A DNA stretch of 38,037 nucleotides from DATAMF01 sp964472565 (GTDB lineage: Bacteria; Chloroflexota; Anaerolineae; Aggregatilineales; Aggregatilineaceae): positions 1 through 38,037 of the forward strand of contig CAYYNB010000044.1 of the NCBI GenBank assembly GCA_964472565.1. The letters are read 5' to 3'. The notes under the pieces are model-generated. The model was not told the origin of the DNA. It did no database searches and was given only the letters and a program-made list of their open reading frames with translations. This document shows positions 7,199 through 15,344 of this stretch, piece by piece (the first letter of the stretch is position 1; each line of letters opens with the position of its first letter). Both the position numbers and the translations under genes were made by a program.

Positions 7199-7262
7199 AA
7201 AGGAGACATTCACGCGCGAATAAAGGCCCGGTACAGGTTACTTTGATTCGCACGTCTCCTTT
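7199..7262. other. Long imperfect hairpin in the csp 3' region
   Basis: AAAGGAGAC (7199-7207) and GTCTCCTTT (7254-7262) are perfect arms. Inside them GCGAATAAAG faces CTTTGATTCGC. The structure sits between the csp stop and its terminator, so it would be in the 3' untranslated RNA. Confidence 0.6.
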
Positions 7263-7294
7263 CTTAACTGGTAAGGGCTACAATTTATTCAGGA

Positions 7295-7513
7295 TTAGCG
7301 ACCGAGGCGAACAACTTCGCTGGCCTGCGGACCCTTCGGCCCAGTAGTGATGGTGAATTCAACGCGCTCGCCTTCGACCAATTCGCGGTAGCCAGTGCTC
7401 TGGATCGCGCTGTGGTGAACGAAGACATCGGGGCCATTTTCGCGCTGAATGAAGCCGAAGCCCTTCTGAGCGTTGAACCACTTGACAGTACCTTGCACAC
7501 GATTAGTTGACAT
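7295..7513 (-). CDS. CspA-family cold-shock protein
   Basis: A 72-residue single cold-shock domain that binds single-stranded RNA/DNA and acts as an RNA chaperone. RNP1 is KGFGFI and RNP2 is VFVHHSAI; the GTVKWFNAQKG opening is typical. AAGGAG precedes the ATG. A long leader of about 120 bases separates the start from a strong promoter at 7642-7670, as is usual for cold-regulated csp genes, and a terminator lies downstream, so it is monocistronic. Confidence 0.96.
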   Translation of the reverse strand: MSTNRVQGTVKWFNAQKGFGFIQRENGPDVFVHHSAIQSTGYRELVEGERVEFTITTGPKGPQASEVVRLGR

Positions 7514-7641
7514 TTGGGGGGAACTCCTTCCCAGTTAAAAGAAAATCGGTTGTTGTTGTGGGGATAGGAGCTAGTACTGGCAAAACAACTACTGCACCGT
7601 TGGTTCATGTTCGCCGAACAGCCTACTCCACTACGTCACTA

Positions 7642-7670
7642 ATCGTAGGTGAGATTTGCATAGATGTCAA
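7642..7670 (-). promoter_or_regulatory. Sigma70-type promoter of csp
   Basis: On the - strand, TTGACA (7670-7665), a 17-base spacer and TACGAT (7647-7642) form a near-consensus promoter. Transcription would begin near 7635 and give a leader of about 120 bases before the csp ATG at 7513. Confidence 0.75.
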
Positions 7671-7760
7671 GAGGGTCTTCAGGGGAAAAGGCCCAATCTC
7701 AAACAGTTTTGAGGCAGGAATGATATATACAGTGTGAGCGCTCATGACCGGAGGAACGGA

Positions 7761-8354
7761 TTGAATGAAAAAACGGCAATACGCCGCCTAAAACGGGGCG
7801 ACATCAGCGGATTGGCGCACCTGGTCGAGCGGTATGAAGTTCGGGCGGTTCGCACAGCCTATCTCATTACCCATGACCAGGCGCTGGCCGAAGATGTCGT
7901 TCAGAATACGTTTCTGCAAATTTACCAGCGTATGGATCAGTTTGATGAACAACGGGCCTTTGCGCCCTGGTTTATGCGCAGCGTGGTGAATGCGGCCTTG
8001 CGCGCCGCTCGCCAGCAGCAGCGCAGCCTGTCGTTAGATGGGCCAACGCCAGCCAGCGCATCGACTTTTGCCGAGCTGCTGCCGGATCCGCGTCCGGGGC
8101 CGGATGACGAGGCCGAACGGGCGGAACTGCGGCAGATCGTGTGGGAGGCTCTGGATCAACTTTCGCCAGAGCAGCGCGCGGCGGTTGTGCTGCGGTACTA
8201 CCTGGAACTGAGCGATGATGAAATGTCAGATGAGTTGGACATCGCGCCGGGGACGGTCCGCTGGCGGCTGCATGCGGCGCGGAAACGGTTACGCGGGCTG
8301 CTGCGTTCATCAACAGAAGATACCGCGCACCAGCGTGGGGGCGAATATGGATGA
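7761..8354 (+). CDS. ECF-type RNA polymerase sigma factor
   Basis: A 197-residue extracytoplasmic-function sigma factor. Region 2 is seen in LAEDVVQNTFLQIYQRM and AFAPWFMRSVVNAALRA, region 4 in LSPEQRAAVVLRYYLELS and APGTVRWRLHAARKRL. I favour the TTG start at 7761, preceded by GGAGGAACGGA; a GTG at 7734 is also in frame but has a poor ribosome site. The stop overlaps the next gene's ATG by 8 bases (8347-8354), which fits a sigma/anti-sigma pair made in fixed ratio. A TATATA stretch near 7724 may be part of its promoter. Confidence 0.92.
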   Translation: MNEKTAIRRLKRGDISGLAHLVERYEVRAVRTAYLITHDQALAEDVVQNTFLQIYQRMDQFDEQRAFAPWFMRSVVNAALRAARQQQRSLSLDGPTPASASTFAELLPDPRPGPDDEAERAELRQIVWEALDQLSPEQRAAVVLRYYLELSDDEMSDELDIAPGTVRWRLHAARKRLRGLLRSSTEDTAHQRGGEYG

Positions 8355-9597
8355 TAAAACACTCAAACAGGTGATCAAAGACATGGCAGAACATGATATT
8401 CCTGAAGAACACAAACTATGGTCGCGGCTGCAACCGCACCTGGAACCCCGCCGCAAGGCGTCGCGCTGGGTGCCACCCGTACGGCGGTTGAGTTGGGTGA
8501 CCGCCCTGCTGGTGCTGTCGCTGATGATCAGCGCCGTCACGTATGCCTTTTACCAGGGCGGCAAGCGGCAGGATGGTGATCCGGGTTTGGAGCATATTCA
8601 GGACGACAACCTGATCACACCGATTGGGGAACAAGTGACTATCGAGGGTGTGCAAGTGACGCTCGATTGGGCGTATGCGGATGCGCACCGGATTTCAGTG
8701 GCGTATTCGATAGCCGGGCCGCTTGGAAATGTGGAATTTCGGCCCGATGTCATGTTGTATGATGCTCAGGGTAATATGGTCCCGCCGATGTTCGGTGGCG
8801 GCGGGGGGGGCGGCAGCGATGGTGCCATCGAGATTGCCGGAAACAACAATTTCGACGGGCAGGCCATCCAGGGCGATCCTGAAGAAGTAGCGCTGCGGCT
8901 GGAAATTACGCTCGTAAGCCAGTCTACCGCGACTTCGGCTGCTGGCGGCGGTGGCGGTGGTGGTGGTGGCGGGGGGGGGGGCGGCAGCAGTACCGAAAAT
9001 TCAACGCCCGCCCCGACTGCGCTTCCGCCGCTGGAAGAACCGATTGGCCCGTTTGTCTTCGAATTTACGGTGCCGTTTTATCTGGCAGTCGAAATCGAAG
9101 TCGGGCAGACGGTGGCAGCCAATGGCGCAGCAGTAACGCTGGATACGGTATCGATCACCCCATCGCTGACGCACATGAACTTCTGCGCCGAGTCGGATGA
9201 TCCTGATGCCGCCTGGTACCGCGATCTGTGGCTGCCCTATGGCGCGCTGAATGCCGGCCCGACGGAGCTAAATCCGTTGAGTGGCGGTTCGGATCTGGTG
9301 GATGATCGTCACTGCTATGAGTTGGGCTTCCTCGCCTCCTATGACCAACAGGCGGCAACCTGGACCCTGACCATTGACGAGTTCGCCGGGTTCCCAGACT
9401 ATACGCAGGAGGAATTGATCGCCGCGTTTGCTGAGTCGGATGTGGTGGTCCAGTTCCTGGATGAAGCTAACTGGGAGATCGTGGAAGCCCCCGATGGGGC
9501 CGACCTGGGGCTGATCACCGCGACCATCATGGATCGGTTCACGCCGAAATTTGAAGGCCCCTGGACATTCACCTTCGATGTGCCGGGGCAGGAATAA
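8347..9597 (+). CDS. Membrane protein, probable anti-sigma partner, polyGly
   Basis: A 416-residue protein. Residues 1-49 are cytoplasmic and include KLWSRLQPHLEPRRK; about 50-69 form one membrane helix; the rest is outside the membrane and starts with a region resembling DUF4179 (IGEQVTIEGVQVTLDWAYAD). Single-pass topology and the 8-base overlap with the ECF sigma gene suggest an anti-sigma factor, but no classical zinc-binding anti-sigma motif (HxxxCxxC) is seen. Two polyglycine tracts stand out: 7 Gly near residue 150 and 14 Gly at residues 200-213, the latter before a Ser/Thr/Pro linker. They are coded by G runs of 8 (8803-8810) and 11 (8971-8981). I start at the ATG at 8347; the frame is open further upstream inside the sigma gene. 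Confidence 0.72.
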   Translation: MDDKTLKQVIKDMAEHDIPEEHKLWSRLQPHLEPRRKASRWVPPVRRLSWVTALLVLSLMISAVTYAFYQGGKRQDGDPGLEHIQDDNLITPIGEQVTIEGVQVTLDWAYADAHRISVAYSIAGPLGNVEFRPDVMLYDAQGNMVPPMFGGGGGGGSDGAIEIAGNNNFDGQAIQGDPEEVALRLEITLVSQSTATSAAGGGGGGGGGGGGGGSSTENSTPAPTALPPLEEPIGPFVFEFTVPFYLAVEIEVGQTVAANGAAVTLDTVSITPSLTHMNFCAESDDPDAAWYRDLWLPYGALNAGPTELNPLSGGSDLVDDRHCYELGFLASYDQQAATWTLTIDEFAGFPDYTQEELIAAFAESDVVVQFLDEANWEIVEAPDGADLGLITATIMDRFTPKFEGPWTFTFDVPGQE

Positions 9598-9645
9598 CGC
9601 CTCAATTTTCGACTGACACCCAATAAAGATTCCAGGTTATCGAAG

Positions 9646-9677
9646 GTAGGAGGCAGGCTTGCAAACCTGCCTCCTAC
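9646..9677. terminator. 12-base perfect hairpin
   Basis: GTAGGAGGCAGG (9646-9657), an 8-base loop, and CCTGCCTCCTAC (9666-9677). It lies 48 bases after the anti-sigma-like gene and is followed by a pyrimidine-rich TGTGTCTCTTCTC, so it may terminate that operon. It shares its GGCAGG core with the inverted repeat at 11293-11337. Confidence 0.55.
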
Positions 9678-9737
9678 TGTGTCTCTTCTCATACACAAAT
9701 TTTGTCCATTGAGCGGGGAGAATATACACTCTACAAC

Positions 9738-11261
9738 ATGAACAATATATCCCGCTTTTCACTAATCACAGTCCTACTACTCGTTGGGGCGCTGAGTTTG
9801 ACCGCCTGCGGTGACGATACGGATGCCGCCGAAACGCTCACGCCGATTCTGGTTTATGTCACGCCCACCCCCGCCGAGGCGACTGTCACCAGCACGCCGC
9901 CAACGGATTCCACGACCAACACGCCGGAAACCGTCGCGCTGGCGGAACCCACCGCGCCATCTGATCCCACCGTGACGAGTTCGCCCACCTTAGCGCCGAC
10001 TGAGACGCCCGCACCAACCAGTGCCCCGACTCAGACTCCGGCGCAGGTTGCAGCCCAGGCGACATCAACCCCGGCGGCGGGGGGACAGTTCGGTCCGATT
10101 GTCGGCCCCGACTTTACGCCCGAACCGCTGCATACCGCGCTGCCGATGGCGGTCAGCGCGCGCCCCTGCCCGGTGATCATCAACGCGGAACAGGTGACGC
10201 TCTACACCGAACCAAGCACCGCATCTCCGGCGCGGGGCACCGCCGCCATTCGCCAGGCGCTGGACGTAAGCGAAATCACAACTGACGCCAGCGGCAGCCA
10301 ATGGGCCAAAACAGCGGGGGGATGGGTGCAGTTGGGCGATCAGGCCGCGCTCGACAGCATGCGCGCCTGCGAGATTCTGCGGGGCAATACGCCGAATACG
10401 ACGCTGGCCGGGCTGCATATCATCAGCATGACCGGCGAACGCGAAGTGATGAATCTGGTGCAGCTTTTGGCCGCTCGTGGGATCCCGATGGGCACGGTGA
10501 AGGGGCTAAACGGCACGGAAACGCTGCTGGTCAAAATCAAAGAAGCCTCGCCGCAGACTACCACCGTTTACCGCTCGATTCTGACCGATTTTGGCTTCTG
10601 GGACTGCCCCGAAGCGCTCTTTACGGATACGCTGCCCGATCCGGTGTTAACCGCCCAGGAATGGATGGCGGGCGTACTGCCGCACTGGGAAAACGTATCA
10701 GCCGATTATTTCGAGCCGATCAACGAATGCCCGGCCCCGCTGGACTGGCTGGCCGAGTTCTCGATTGAAACGATGCGCATCGCCAACGAGGCGGGTTACT
10801 GCCTGCTGCTGTTTGCGCTGCCCGGCGCAACGCCGCCGATGGATCAGTTCGATCAACTGCTGCCCGCCTACGAATACGCCGCGCAGCATCCATGCCCCAA
10901 CGGGTTGATGAACGGCATCGGCCTCCATGCCTACAGCCTGGAGGATGACAAACTGGCGTCGGAATCGGATGTGTGGGTGGTGTTCCGCCACCGCCTGATG
11001 GCCCAGCGGCTGGATCAAGTGCTGCCTGTTGCGGCCAATCTGCCCGTGTATATCACGGAATTTGGCATCGGCGGCGGGACAATTGATCCGGGCTGTGAAG
11101 CCGTCGTGCGCGATACGATCCAGTACACCTACCAACTGGAGGAAGACCCGTATATCAAAGGCTTCCACCTGTGGAGCGTCGGGTCTGGCGCGCAGTGGTA
11201 TGACGTGACACCGTGCCTGGATCAACTGGGCGCGTCGCTGCTGGCGTATTACGGGAAATAA
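9738..11261 (+). CDS. Glycosidase-like lipoprotein (GH-A clan)
   Basis: A 507-residue surface lipoprotein: signal peptide with lipobox LTAC (Cys24), then a Thr/Pro-rich spacer (about 35-130), an SH3b-like segment (about 145-212), and a C-terminal alpha/beta-barrel glycosidase-like domain (about 222-507). Candidate acid/base Glu330 lies in EPINE and candidate nucleophile Glu441 in YITEFGIGGG, both at strand ends as in clan GH-A. The substrate cannot be read from sequence. The ATG at 9738 is chosen because it gives a proper signal peptide; a TTG at 9702 would add 12 residues. It is apparently a single-gene unit between two palindromes. A second protein of the same design is at 15345-16733. Confidence 0.75.
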   Translation: MNNISRFSLITVLLLVGALSLTACGDDTDAAETLTPILVYVTPTPAEATVTSTPPTDSTTNTPETVALAEPTAPSDPTVTSSPTLAPTETPAPTSAPTQTPAQVAAQATSTPAAGGQFGPIVGPDFTPEPLHTALPMAVSARPCPVIINAEQVTLYTEPSTASPARGTAAIRQALDVSEITTDASGSQWAKTAGGWVQLGDQAALDSMRACEILRGNTPNTTLAGLHIISMTGEREVMNLVQLLAARGIPMGTVKGLNGTETLLVKIKEASPQTTTVYRSILTDFGFWDCPEALFTDTLPDPVLTAQEWMAGVLPHWENVSADYFEPINECPAPLDWLAEFSIETMRIANEAGYCLLLFALPGATPPMDQFDQLLPAYEYAAQHPCPNGLMNGIGLHAYSLEDDKLASESDVWVVFRHRLMAQRLDQVLPVAANLPVYITEFGIGGGTIDPGCEAVVRDTIQYTYQLEEDPYIKGFHLWSVGSGAQWYDVTPCLDQLGASLLAYYGK

Positions 11262-11292
11262 ACACCAGCGCTCACCCGTAAATTTTTGCCTC

Positions 11293-11337
11293 GATCACTG
11301 GCAGGTTTTGCATCAAAGCCCCAACCTGCCAGTGATC
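11293..11337. repeat. 15-base perfect inverted repeat
   Basis: GATCACTGGCAGGTT (11293-11307) and AACCTGCCAGTGATC (11323-11337), separated by 15 bases, lie 32 bases after the glycosidase-like gene. No T run follows, so it is not a standard terminator. It marks the upstream border of the A+T-rich TIR gene. Confidence 0.75.
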
Positions 11338-11381
11338 AAAATCCCCTACGGCCTGTATAAAAAATAATAGGTGTTTCAAAG

Positions 11382-11387
11382 TATAAT
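11382..11387 (+). promoter_or_regulatory. Candidate -10 box of the TIR gene
   Basis: TATAAT within GTATAATATAG, 42 bases before the TIR gene start. The sequence about 17 bases further upstream is only an A run, so no -35 match is claimed. Confidence 0.35.
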
Positions 11388-11428
11388 ATAGTAAGTGATG
11401 ATTTGAACATATTCAGGGGCGCGAAAAT

Positions 11429-12643
11429 ATGAGTCACATTTTCATGAGCTATACGCAAGATGATTATGTTTTCATGAACAGCATATCCCTTGATCTTGAA
11501 AATGAAGGCATCGAAGTTTGGCGCGATGAATCAATTAAAAAAGGCGATTCGCTCTGGGATAAGACGATTCGAGACAAAATAGAGAAGGCGATTTGCATGG
11601 TCGTTGCGCTGTCGCCCAATGCCGCGCACTCCAAATGGGTTATCGCAGAGGTCAACACCGCGATAGATATAAATTTGCCTGTATTTCCTGTTTTAGTTGA
11701 TGGCGATCCAAAAGAAGCTATACCATTATGCCTTAAAACCACCGATTATATTGACTTGCGCGGTCCCCAATACAAATCGGGAATGTCGGAACTGGTTAAA
11801 GCTGTCAAAGAGCAGTTTCCAATCGATAATTATGACGAGCGCGGCAGAAGATTTGAAATTGAAAAGCAATGTATCGGTTTATACACGGCCTATTATCTGA
11901 GAGAAAATGCCTGTGAAGAAGCAGTTGCCGTAGACGGTGGAACCACGAATATTTTTGCGCTTGAAAGAATATTTCGTGATTCGAGAGAAAGGCGCTCAAC
12001 CGTTTCGGTAGTGATGACGAATCATCTCGGCATACTTCCCGCCGTTCAAAAACAGTCAGAAGAGGCTCATCCCAATTGGTACTTCACAGGGGGGCGTGTC
12101 CGCGAGAGCCGGAAAGATTTTGCCGAAGGGGCCGAAGTAGCCGTCGCTGCCTATGAATATTCAATGGCAGTTGTAGGGGTGAATGGATTTAGGGACTGTG
12201 TTCTTTATACGACTTCGCCAAGAGAGCATCCCGTCAAAAAAGCTATGATTCAACAGGCCAAAAGCGTCATATTCCCTTTTGATTCATCGAAGTGGGGGCG
12301 GCTGGCTGGAAAAGCGCTCTATACTCTGGATGAAATTCTGCCCTCAAAGGAAAAGGTTATTCTTCTGACCTGCTACCCTATTCGTGGTGAAAGCGAAGCC
12401 AAAAAAGAATATGATCGCCGGGAAGAAACTTTCAAGGACGAGCTTCGAGAGTTTCTCGAAGCCTGGACCACGAACATCAGGCTCTTTTTGACTCCCCTAA
12501 ACCCCAACGAGTCCGATGCCGGAGAGAAACGAGAAGTGCCTAAAGACGATCTCTTCAGCGTGCTGAGGGAGATGCTTGACTCAATTTCAAAGAAAACGAG
12601 CGGAAGTCCAATCGGGCTTATCATTGGTATCGAGTTGTGGTGA
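11429..12643 (+). CDS. TIR domain fused to DeoR-type sensor domain
   Basis: A 404-residue soluble protein. Residues 1-130 are a TIR domain: IFMSYTQDD, BB-loop region WRDESIKKGD, and SKWVIAEVNTA, whose Glu74 aligns with the catalytic Glu of NAD-cleaving TIRs (SARM1 has WVHKEIVTA). Residues 145-305 match the ligand-binding half of DeoR regulators: AVDGGTTN (168-174), VVMTNHLGI, GGRVRE (221-226), VVGVNGF, then VKKAMIQQAK and DSSKWG (285-290). There is no DeoR helix-turn-helix; TIR replaces it. A C-terminal extension of about 100 residues is unrecognised. The gene is much richer in A+T than its neighbours and stands alone. I infer a ligand-gated NADase effector, possibly antiphage, but this is untested. 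AGGGG lies 12 bases before the ATG. Confidence 0.85.
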   Translation: MSHIFMSYTQDDYVFMNSISLDLENEGIEVWRDESIKKGDSLWDKTIRDKIEKAICMVVALSPNAAHSKWVIAEVNTAIDINLPVFPVLVDGDPKEAIPLCLKTTDYIDLRGPQYKSGMSELVKAVKEQFPIDNYDERGRRFEIEKQCIGLYTAYYLRENACEEAVAVDGGTTNIFALERIFRDSRERRSTVSVVMTNHLGILPAVQKQSEEAHPNWYFTGGRVRESRKDFAEGAEVAVAAYEYSMAVVGVNGFRDCVLYTTSPREHPVKKAMIQQAKSVIFPFDSSKWGRLAGKALYTLDEILPSKEKVILLTCYPIRGESEAKKEYDRREETFKDELREFLEAWTTNIRLFLTPLNPNESDAGEKREVPKDDLFSVLREMLDSISKKTSGSPIGLIIGIELW

Positions 12644-12671
12644 TCAGGGGCATACTCCCGCAGCAGCACCC

Positions 12672-12700
12672 AAAAACGCCGGGGTTGTGATCCCGGCGTT
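12672..12700 (-). terminator. Terminator of hsp20
   Basis: On the - strand AACGCCGGG, an 8-base loop and CCCGGCGTT (12700-12675) are followed by a T run (TTTTT through 12672). It ends the hsp20 transcript and may also stop the convergent TIR transcript. Confidence 0.82.
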
Positions 12701-12720
12701 CGGCTTTGCATGAGAAGCGC

Positions 12721-13065
12721 TTACTGGATTTTGACTTCGATCCGCTTCGGCTCGATTTTCGGCGTTTTGGGCAGATCGAGAGTCAGCAGACCGTTCTGAT
12801 ACGTCGCTTGAATGCCCTGCGTATCCAGCGTGTCGGCCAAACGAAGCGTGCGCTTAAAACTCCCGGCGCGGCGCTCGCGGTAATGGTAGCGCTCGCCGTC
12901 CACCGGCTGGTCCATCTCGCCGCGAATGGTCAGCAGATCACCATCCACCTGCACATCGAGCTTTTCCGGCGCGATACCGGGAACTTCTACCCGTACAATA
13001 AATCCCTTATCACTTTCGAGTACGTCCATCGCGGGGCGAACATCGGTTGTCGCTAATCTCATCAT
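12721..13065 (-). CDS. Small heat-shock protein, Hsp20 family
   Basis: A 114-residue ATP-independent holdase chaperone with an alpha-crystallin domain: MDVLESDKGFIVRVEVPGI opening, FKRTLRLADTL, and the signature NGLLTLDLPK near the C-terminus. The C-terminal IxI-type anchor is weak (RIEVKI). The ATG at 13065 is preceded by AAGGAG seven bases upstream; a GTG nine bases earlier overlaps that ribosome site and is unlikely. It has its own terminator. No CIRCE element was seen upstream. Confidence 0.94.
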   Translation of the reverse strand: MMRLATTDVRPAMDVLESDKGFIVRVEVPGIAPEKLDVQVDGDLLTIRGEMDQPVDGERYHYRERRAGSFKRTLRLADTLDTQGIQATYQNGLLTLDLPKTPKIEPKRIEVKIQ

Positions 13066-13168
13066 CTCAGGCACTCCTTATTGTGTGATGAGACTAGAAT
13101 GCCACACGCATATAAGAATCACCTCAACGCCGTGTAAGAACTATCTTGGCAGTGCATAAACGTTTCGT

Positions 13169-14401
13169 TTACGCGCCGGAAACCGGGCGGCGCACCCGCT
13201 CGAAGGGGTTGATCAGCGTCAACCCCGCCGCCAGCGCGCGCAGGGCAGCGCCAATGAACAGAATAGTCGTCAGTTCGAGGCCCACACCGTCCAACTGGCT
13301 GCCGATCATCGGCCCGACAAAAATGCTGAGCGAGACGATCTGGTTAAACAGCGTCGAATAGGATGTGAGGCTTTCAGGCGGGGTATGTTCGCTGAAAAAG
13401 TTAAACGCCGCCAGCGATACCAGAACCCACGTCCCGCCCGACAGCGCGCTGGCGAAGAGGGTTACATTCAGGTTGGAGGTCAGACCGAGAATCAGGGCCG
13501 CTAACGCCGTCCCGATCATTGCCAGCGACATGGTACGCAGATTACCAAGCTTGCTCAGAATGCGGTGTGCCATGAAAGCCATCGTAGCCGCCGCCGCGAG
13601 TTCGGCCACACCAAAATAGGACATAAACTCTTCGCCCGCGTCCAGCTCATCCACCAGCCGCAGCGGGATAATCGCCGCCAGCACAAAAAACGTGACATGC
13701 GTGGTGATCAGCACAAACGCGACCCGCTGAAAAGAGGGCACCTGCCAGGGCCGGACTTTCGGCTGTCCCGCCGGGATACGAACTTCCGTGCTCGTGGTGC
13801 GCACCTGCTGGACATGCCACATACTCATCAGGGACAACCCAAAGGCGGCGATAAACATCAGTTGGTAATTGTGGGGGAAGCCGACCTCTTGCAGCCAGAC
13901 GCCAAACACCAGCGTGCCGATCCCAAACATGCTGTTAAAGACCAACGAGCGGCGGCTGGTGAGCGCGGCCAAGGCTTTGATCCCTACTCCCTCGCGCATC
14001 AGCACCAAAAAAGTCACCGACGACACCCCCTGGGCGAAAGCGGGCAGCGTGACCGCAATGACCAACCAGTAGGTCTGCCAGTCGTCGGGGAAAAATGGGG
14101 TCAGGGCGGGCAGCAAAAACACCAGCCGGAAGCCAAAACCGGGCCAGAACTGCGCCTGAACGGTGGTCGCGTAGCGGCTGCGCCACCACCCGGATAACAT
14201 CGAACTCAACATCGCGGTAATCGCGGGCAGCGAGGTCATCAGGCTGAGCAGAAAGGCCGACGCATCCAGCCGGATCGCATAGACGGACAAAAAGCGCGCG
14301 GTGGCGGGAATGCCTAATCCGAACCACCCAATATCAAAAACAAGGTGGCGAAAATTACGTTGCTGGATTTCGTGGGGGAGTGAATCATCAGGTGAATACA
14401 T
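13169..14401 (-). CDS. MFS-type membrane transporter
   Basis: A 410-residue polytopic membrane protein with about 12 hydrophobic segments in two halves separated by a polar, Arg/Pro-rich loop near residues 200-225 (TSTEVRIPAGQPKVRPWQ). This is the major facilitator layout. The loop between helices 2 and 3 has GWWRSRYA in place of the canonical GxxxDRxGRR, so the subfamily is unclear and substrate unknown. An N-terminal stretch of about 20 polar residues precedes the first helix. It lies alone between hsp20 and exonuclease III on the same strand. Confidence 0.78.
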   Translation of the reverse strand: MYSPDDSLPHEIQQRNFRHLVFDIGWFGLGIPATARFLSVYAIRLDASAFLLSLMTSLPAITAMLSSMLSGWWRSRYATTVQAQFWPGFGFRLVFLLPALTPFFPDDWQTYWLVIAVTLPAFAQGVSSVTFLVLMREGVGIKALAALTSRRSLVFNSMFGIGTLVFGVWLQEVGFPHNYQLMFIAAFGLSLMSMWHVQQVRTTSTEVRIPAGQPKVRPWQVPSFQRVAFVLITTHVTFFVLAAIIPLRLVDELDAGEEFMSYFGVAELAAAATMAFMAHRILSKLGNLRTMSLAMIGTALAALILGLTSNLNVTLFASALSGGTWVLVSLAAFNFFSEHTPPESLTSYSTLFNQIVSLSIFVGPMIGSQLDGVGLELTTILFIGAALRALAAGLTLINPFERVRRPVSGA

Positions 14402-14489
14402 CGCTACCAGACCCGTTCGAGTCTTAACCTTTGCTCAAGTATTTTTACTCAGTCAATTATGATCGCCGTTTATGCAGCACGTGTCAAGA

Positions 14490-15257
14490 TCATTCCAGCA
14501 GCAGGCTGATCGGGCAGTGATCGGACCCCATCACATCAGGATGGATGGCTGCGGTATGCACACGCGGGCGCAGATCGGGCGAGATGAAAAAGTAGTCGAT
14601 GCGCCAGCCCACGTTCCGCGTTCGCGCGCCACCCCAGAACGGCCACCACGTATACGCCCCGGTGAGTTCAGGCTGCAACGCGCGGAAAATATCCACATAG
14701 CCGTGCTGCACGACTTCATCGATCCAGGCGCGTTCTTCGGGCAGAAACCCGGTATTTTTGCTATTTTCCTTCGGGCGCGCCAGATCAATAGCGCGGTGTG
14801 CCGTGTTCACATCGCCGCAGAAGATAACCGATTTGCCTGCCGCGCGCAGTTGGTCGCACAACGCGAGAAACGCCGCCTTATAGGCCATTTTAAACGGCAC
14901 GCGGCTGTTATCCTGCCCGCCGTTGGGAAAATAGGCCCCGATGAATACAAAGTCTGCATATTCCGCGATCACAGTGCGCCCTTCGGCATCAAATTCGGGG
15001 ATACCCAGGCCGATCTGCACCTGCTGCGGTTCGATCTTGGTGTAGACCGCGACCCCGCTGTAACCGGGCCGCACCGAATGCGCCCAGTAGCTCGTATAAC
15101 CCGGCGGCGTCAGCAGCAGCGGATCAAGCTGGGCGGGGCTGGCTTTGGTTTCTTGCAAACACAGGATGTCGGGCTGCACCTCGGCGATCCAATCGAGCAG
15201 ACCGCGTTTGTGCGCGGCGCGAATCCCGTTCACGTTCCATGAATACAATTTCAGCAT
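14490..15257 (-). CDS. xth: Exodeoxyribonuclease III (AP endonuclease)
   Basis: A 255-residue enzyme of base-excision repair that cuts the phosphodiester backbone at abasic sites and trims 3' ends. All family motifs are visible: SWNVNGIRA at the start, CLQETKA (metal-ligand Glu), GAYFPNGG, FCGDVNTAH (catalytic Asp/Asn), and GWRIDYFF plus GSDHCPI (Asp-His pair) at the end. Length is normal and the gene appears intact. The start ATG at 15257 begins the conserved beta strand directly. Confidence 0.96.
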   Translation of the reverse strand: MLKLYSWNVNGIRAAHKRGLLDWIAEVQPDILCLQETKASPAQLDPLLLTPPGYTSYWAHSVRPGYSGVAVYTKIEPQQVQIGLGIPEFDAEGRTVIAEYADFVFIGAYFPNGGQDNSRVPFKMAYKAAFLALCDQLRAAGKSVIFCGDVNTAHRAIDLARPKENSKNTGFLPEERAWIDEVVQHGYVDIFRALQPELTGAYTWWPFWGGARTRNVGWRIDYFFISPDLRPRVHTAAIHPDVMGSDHCPISLLLE

Positions 15258-15344
15258 CCCATTACCTCAAGTAGGTTCAAGTGGACGGCAGAGAAAGTGA
15301 GAGCATGGAGGGATGCCGGTCTGACACCCCTCCGTAGACAGTCG

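Noticed and set aside
11429..12643. Calling the TIR protein a DeoR transcription regulator
   Set aside because: Only the ligand half of DeoR is present; there is no helix-turn-helix, and TIR occupies the N-terminus.
13066..13168. CIRCE or other heat-shock operator ahead of hsp20
   Set aside because: No TTAGCACTC-N9-GAGTGCTAA or close variant is present on either strand.
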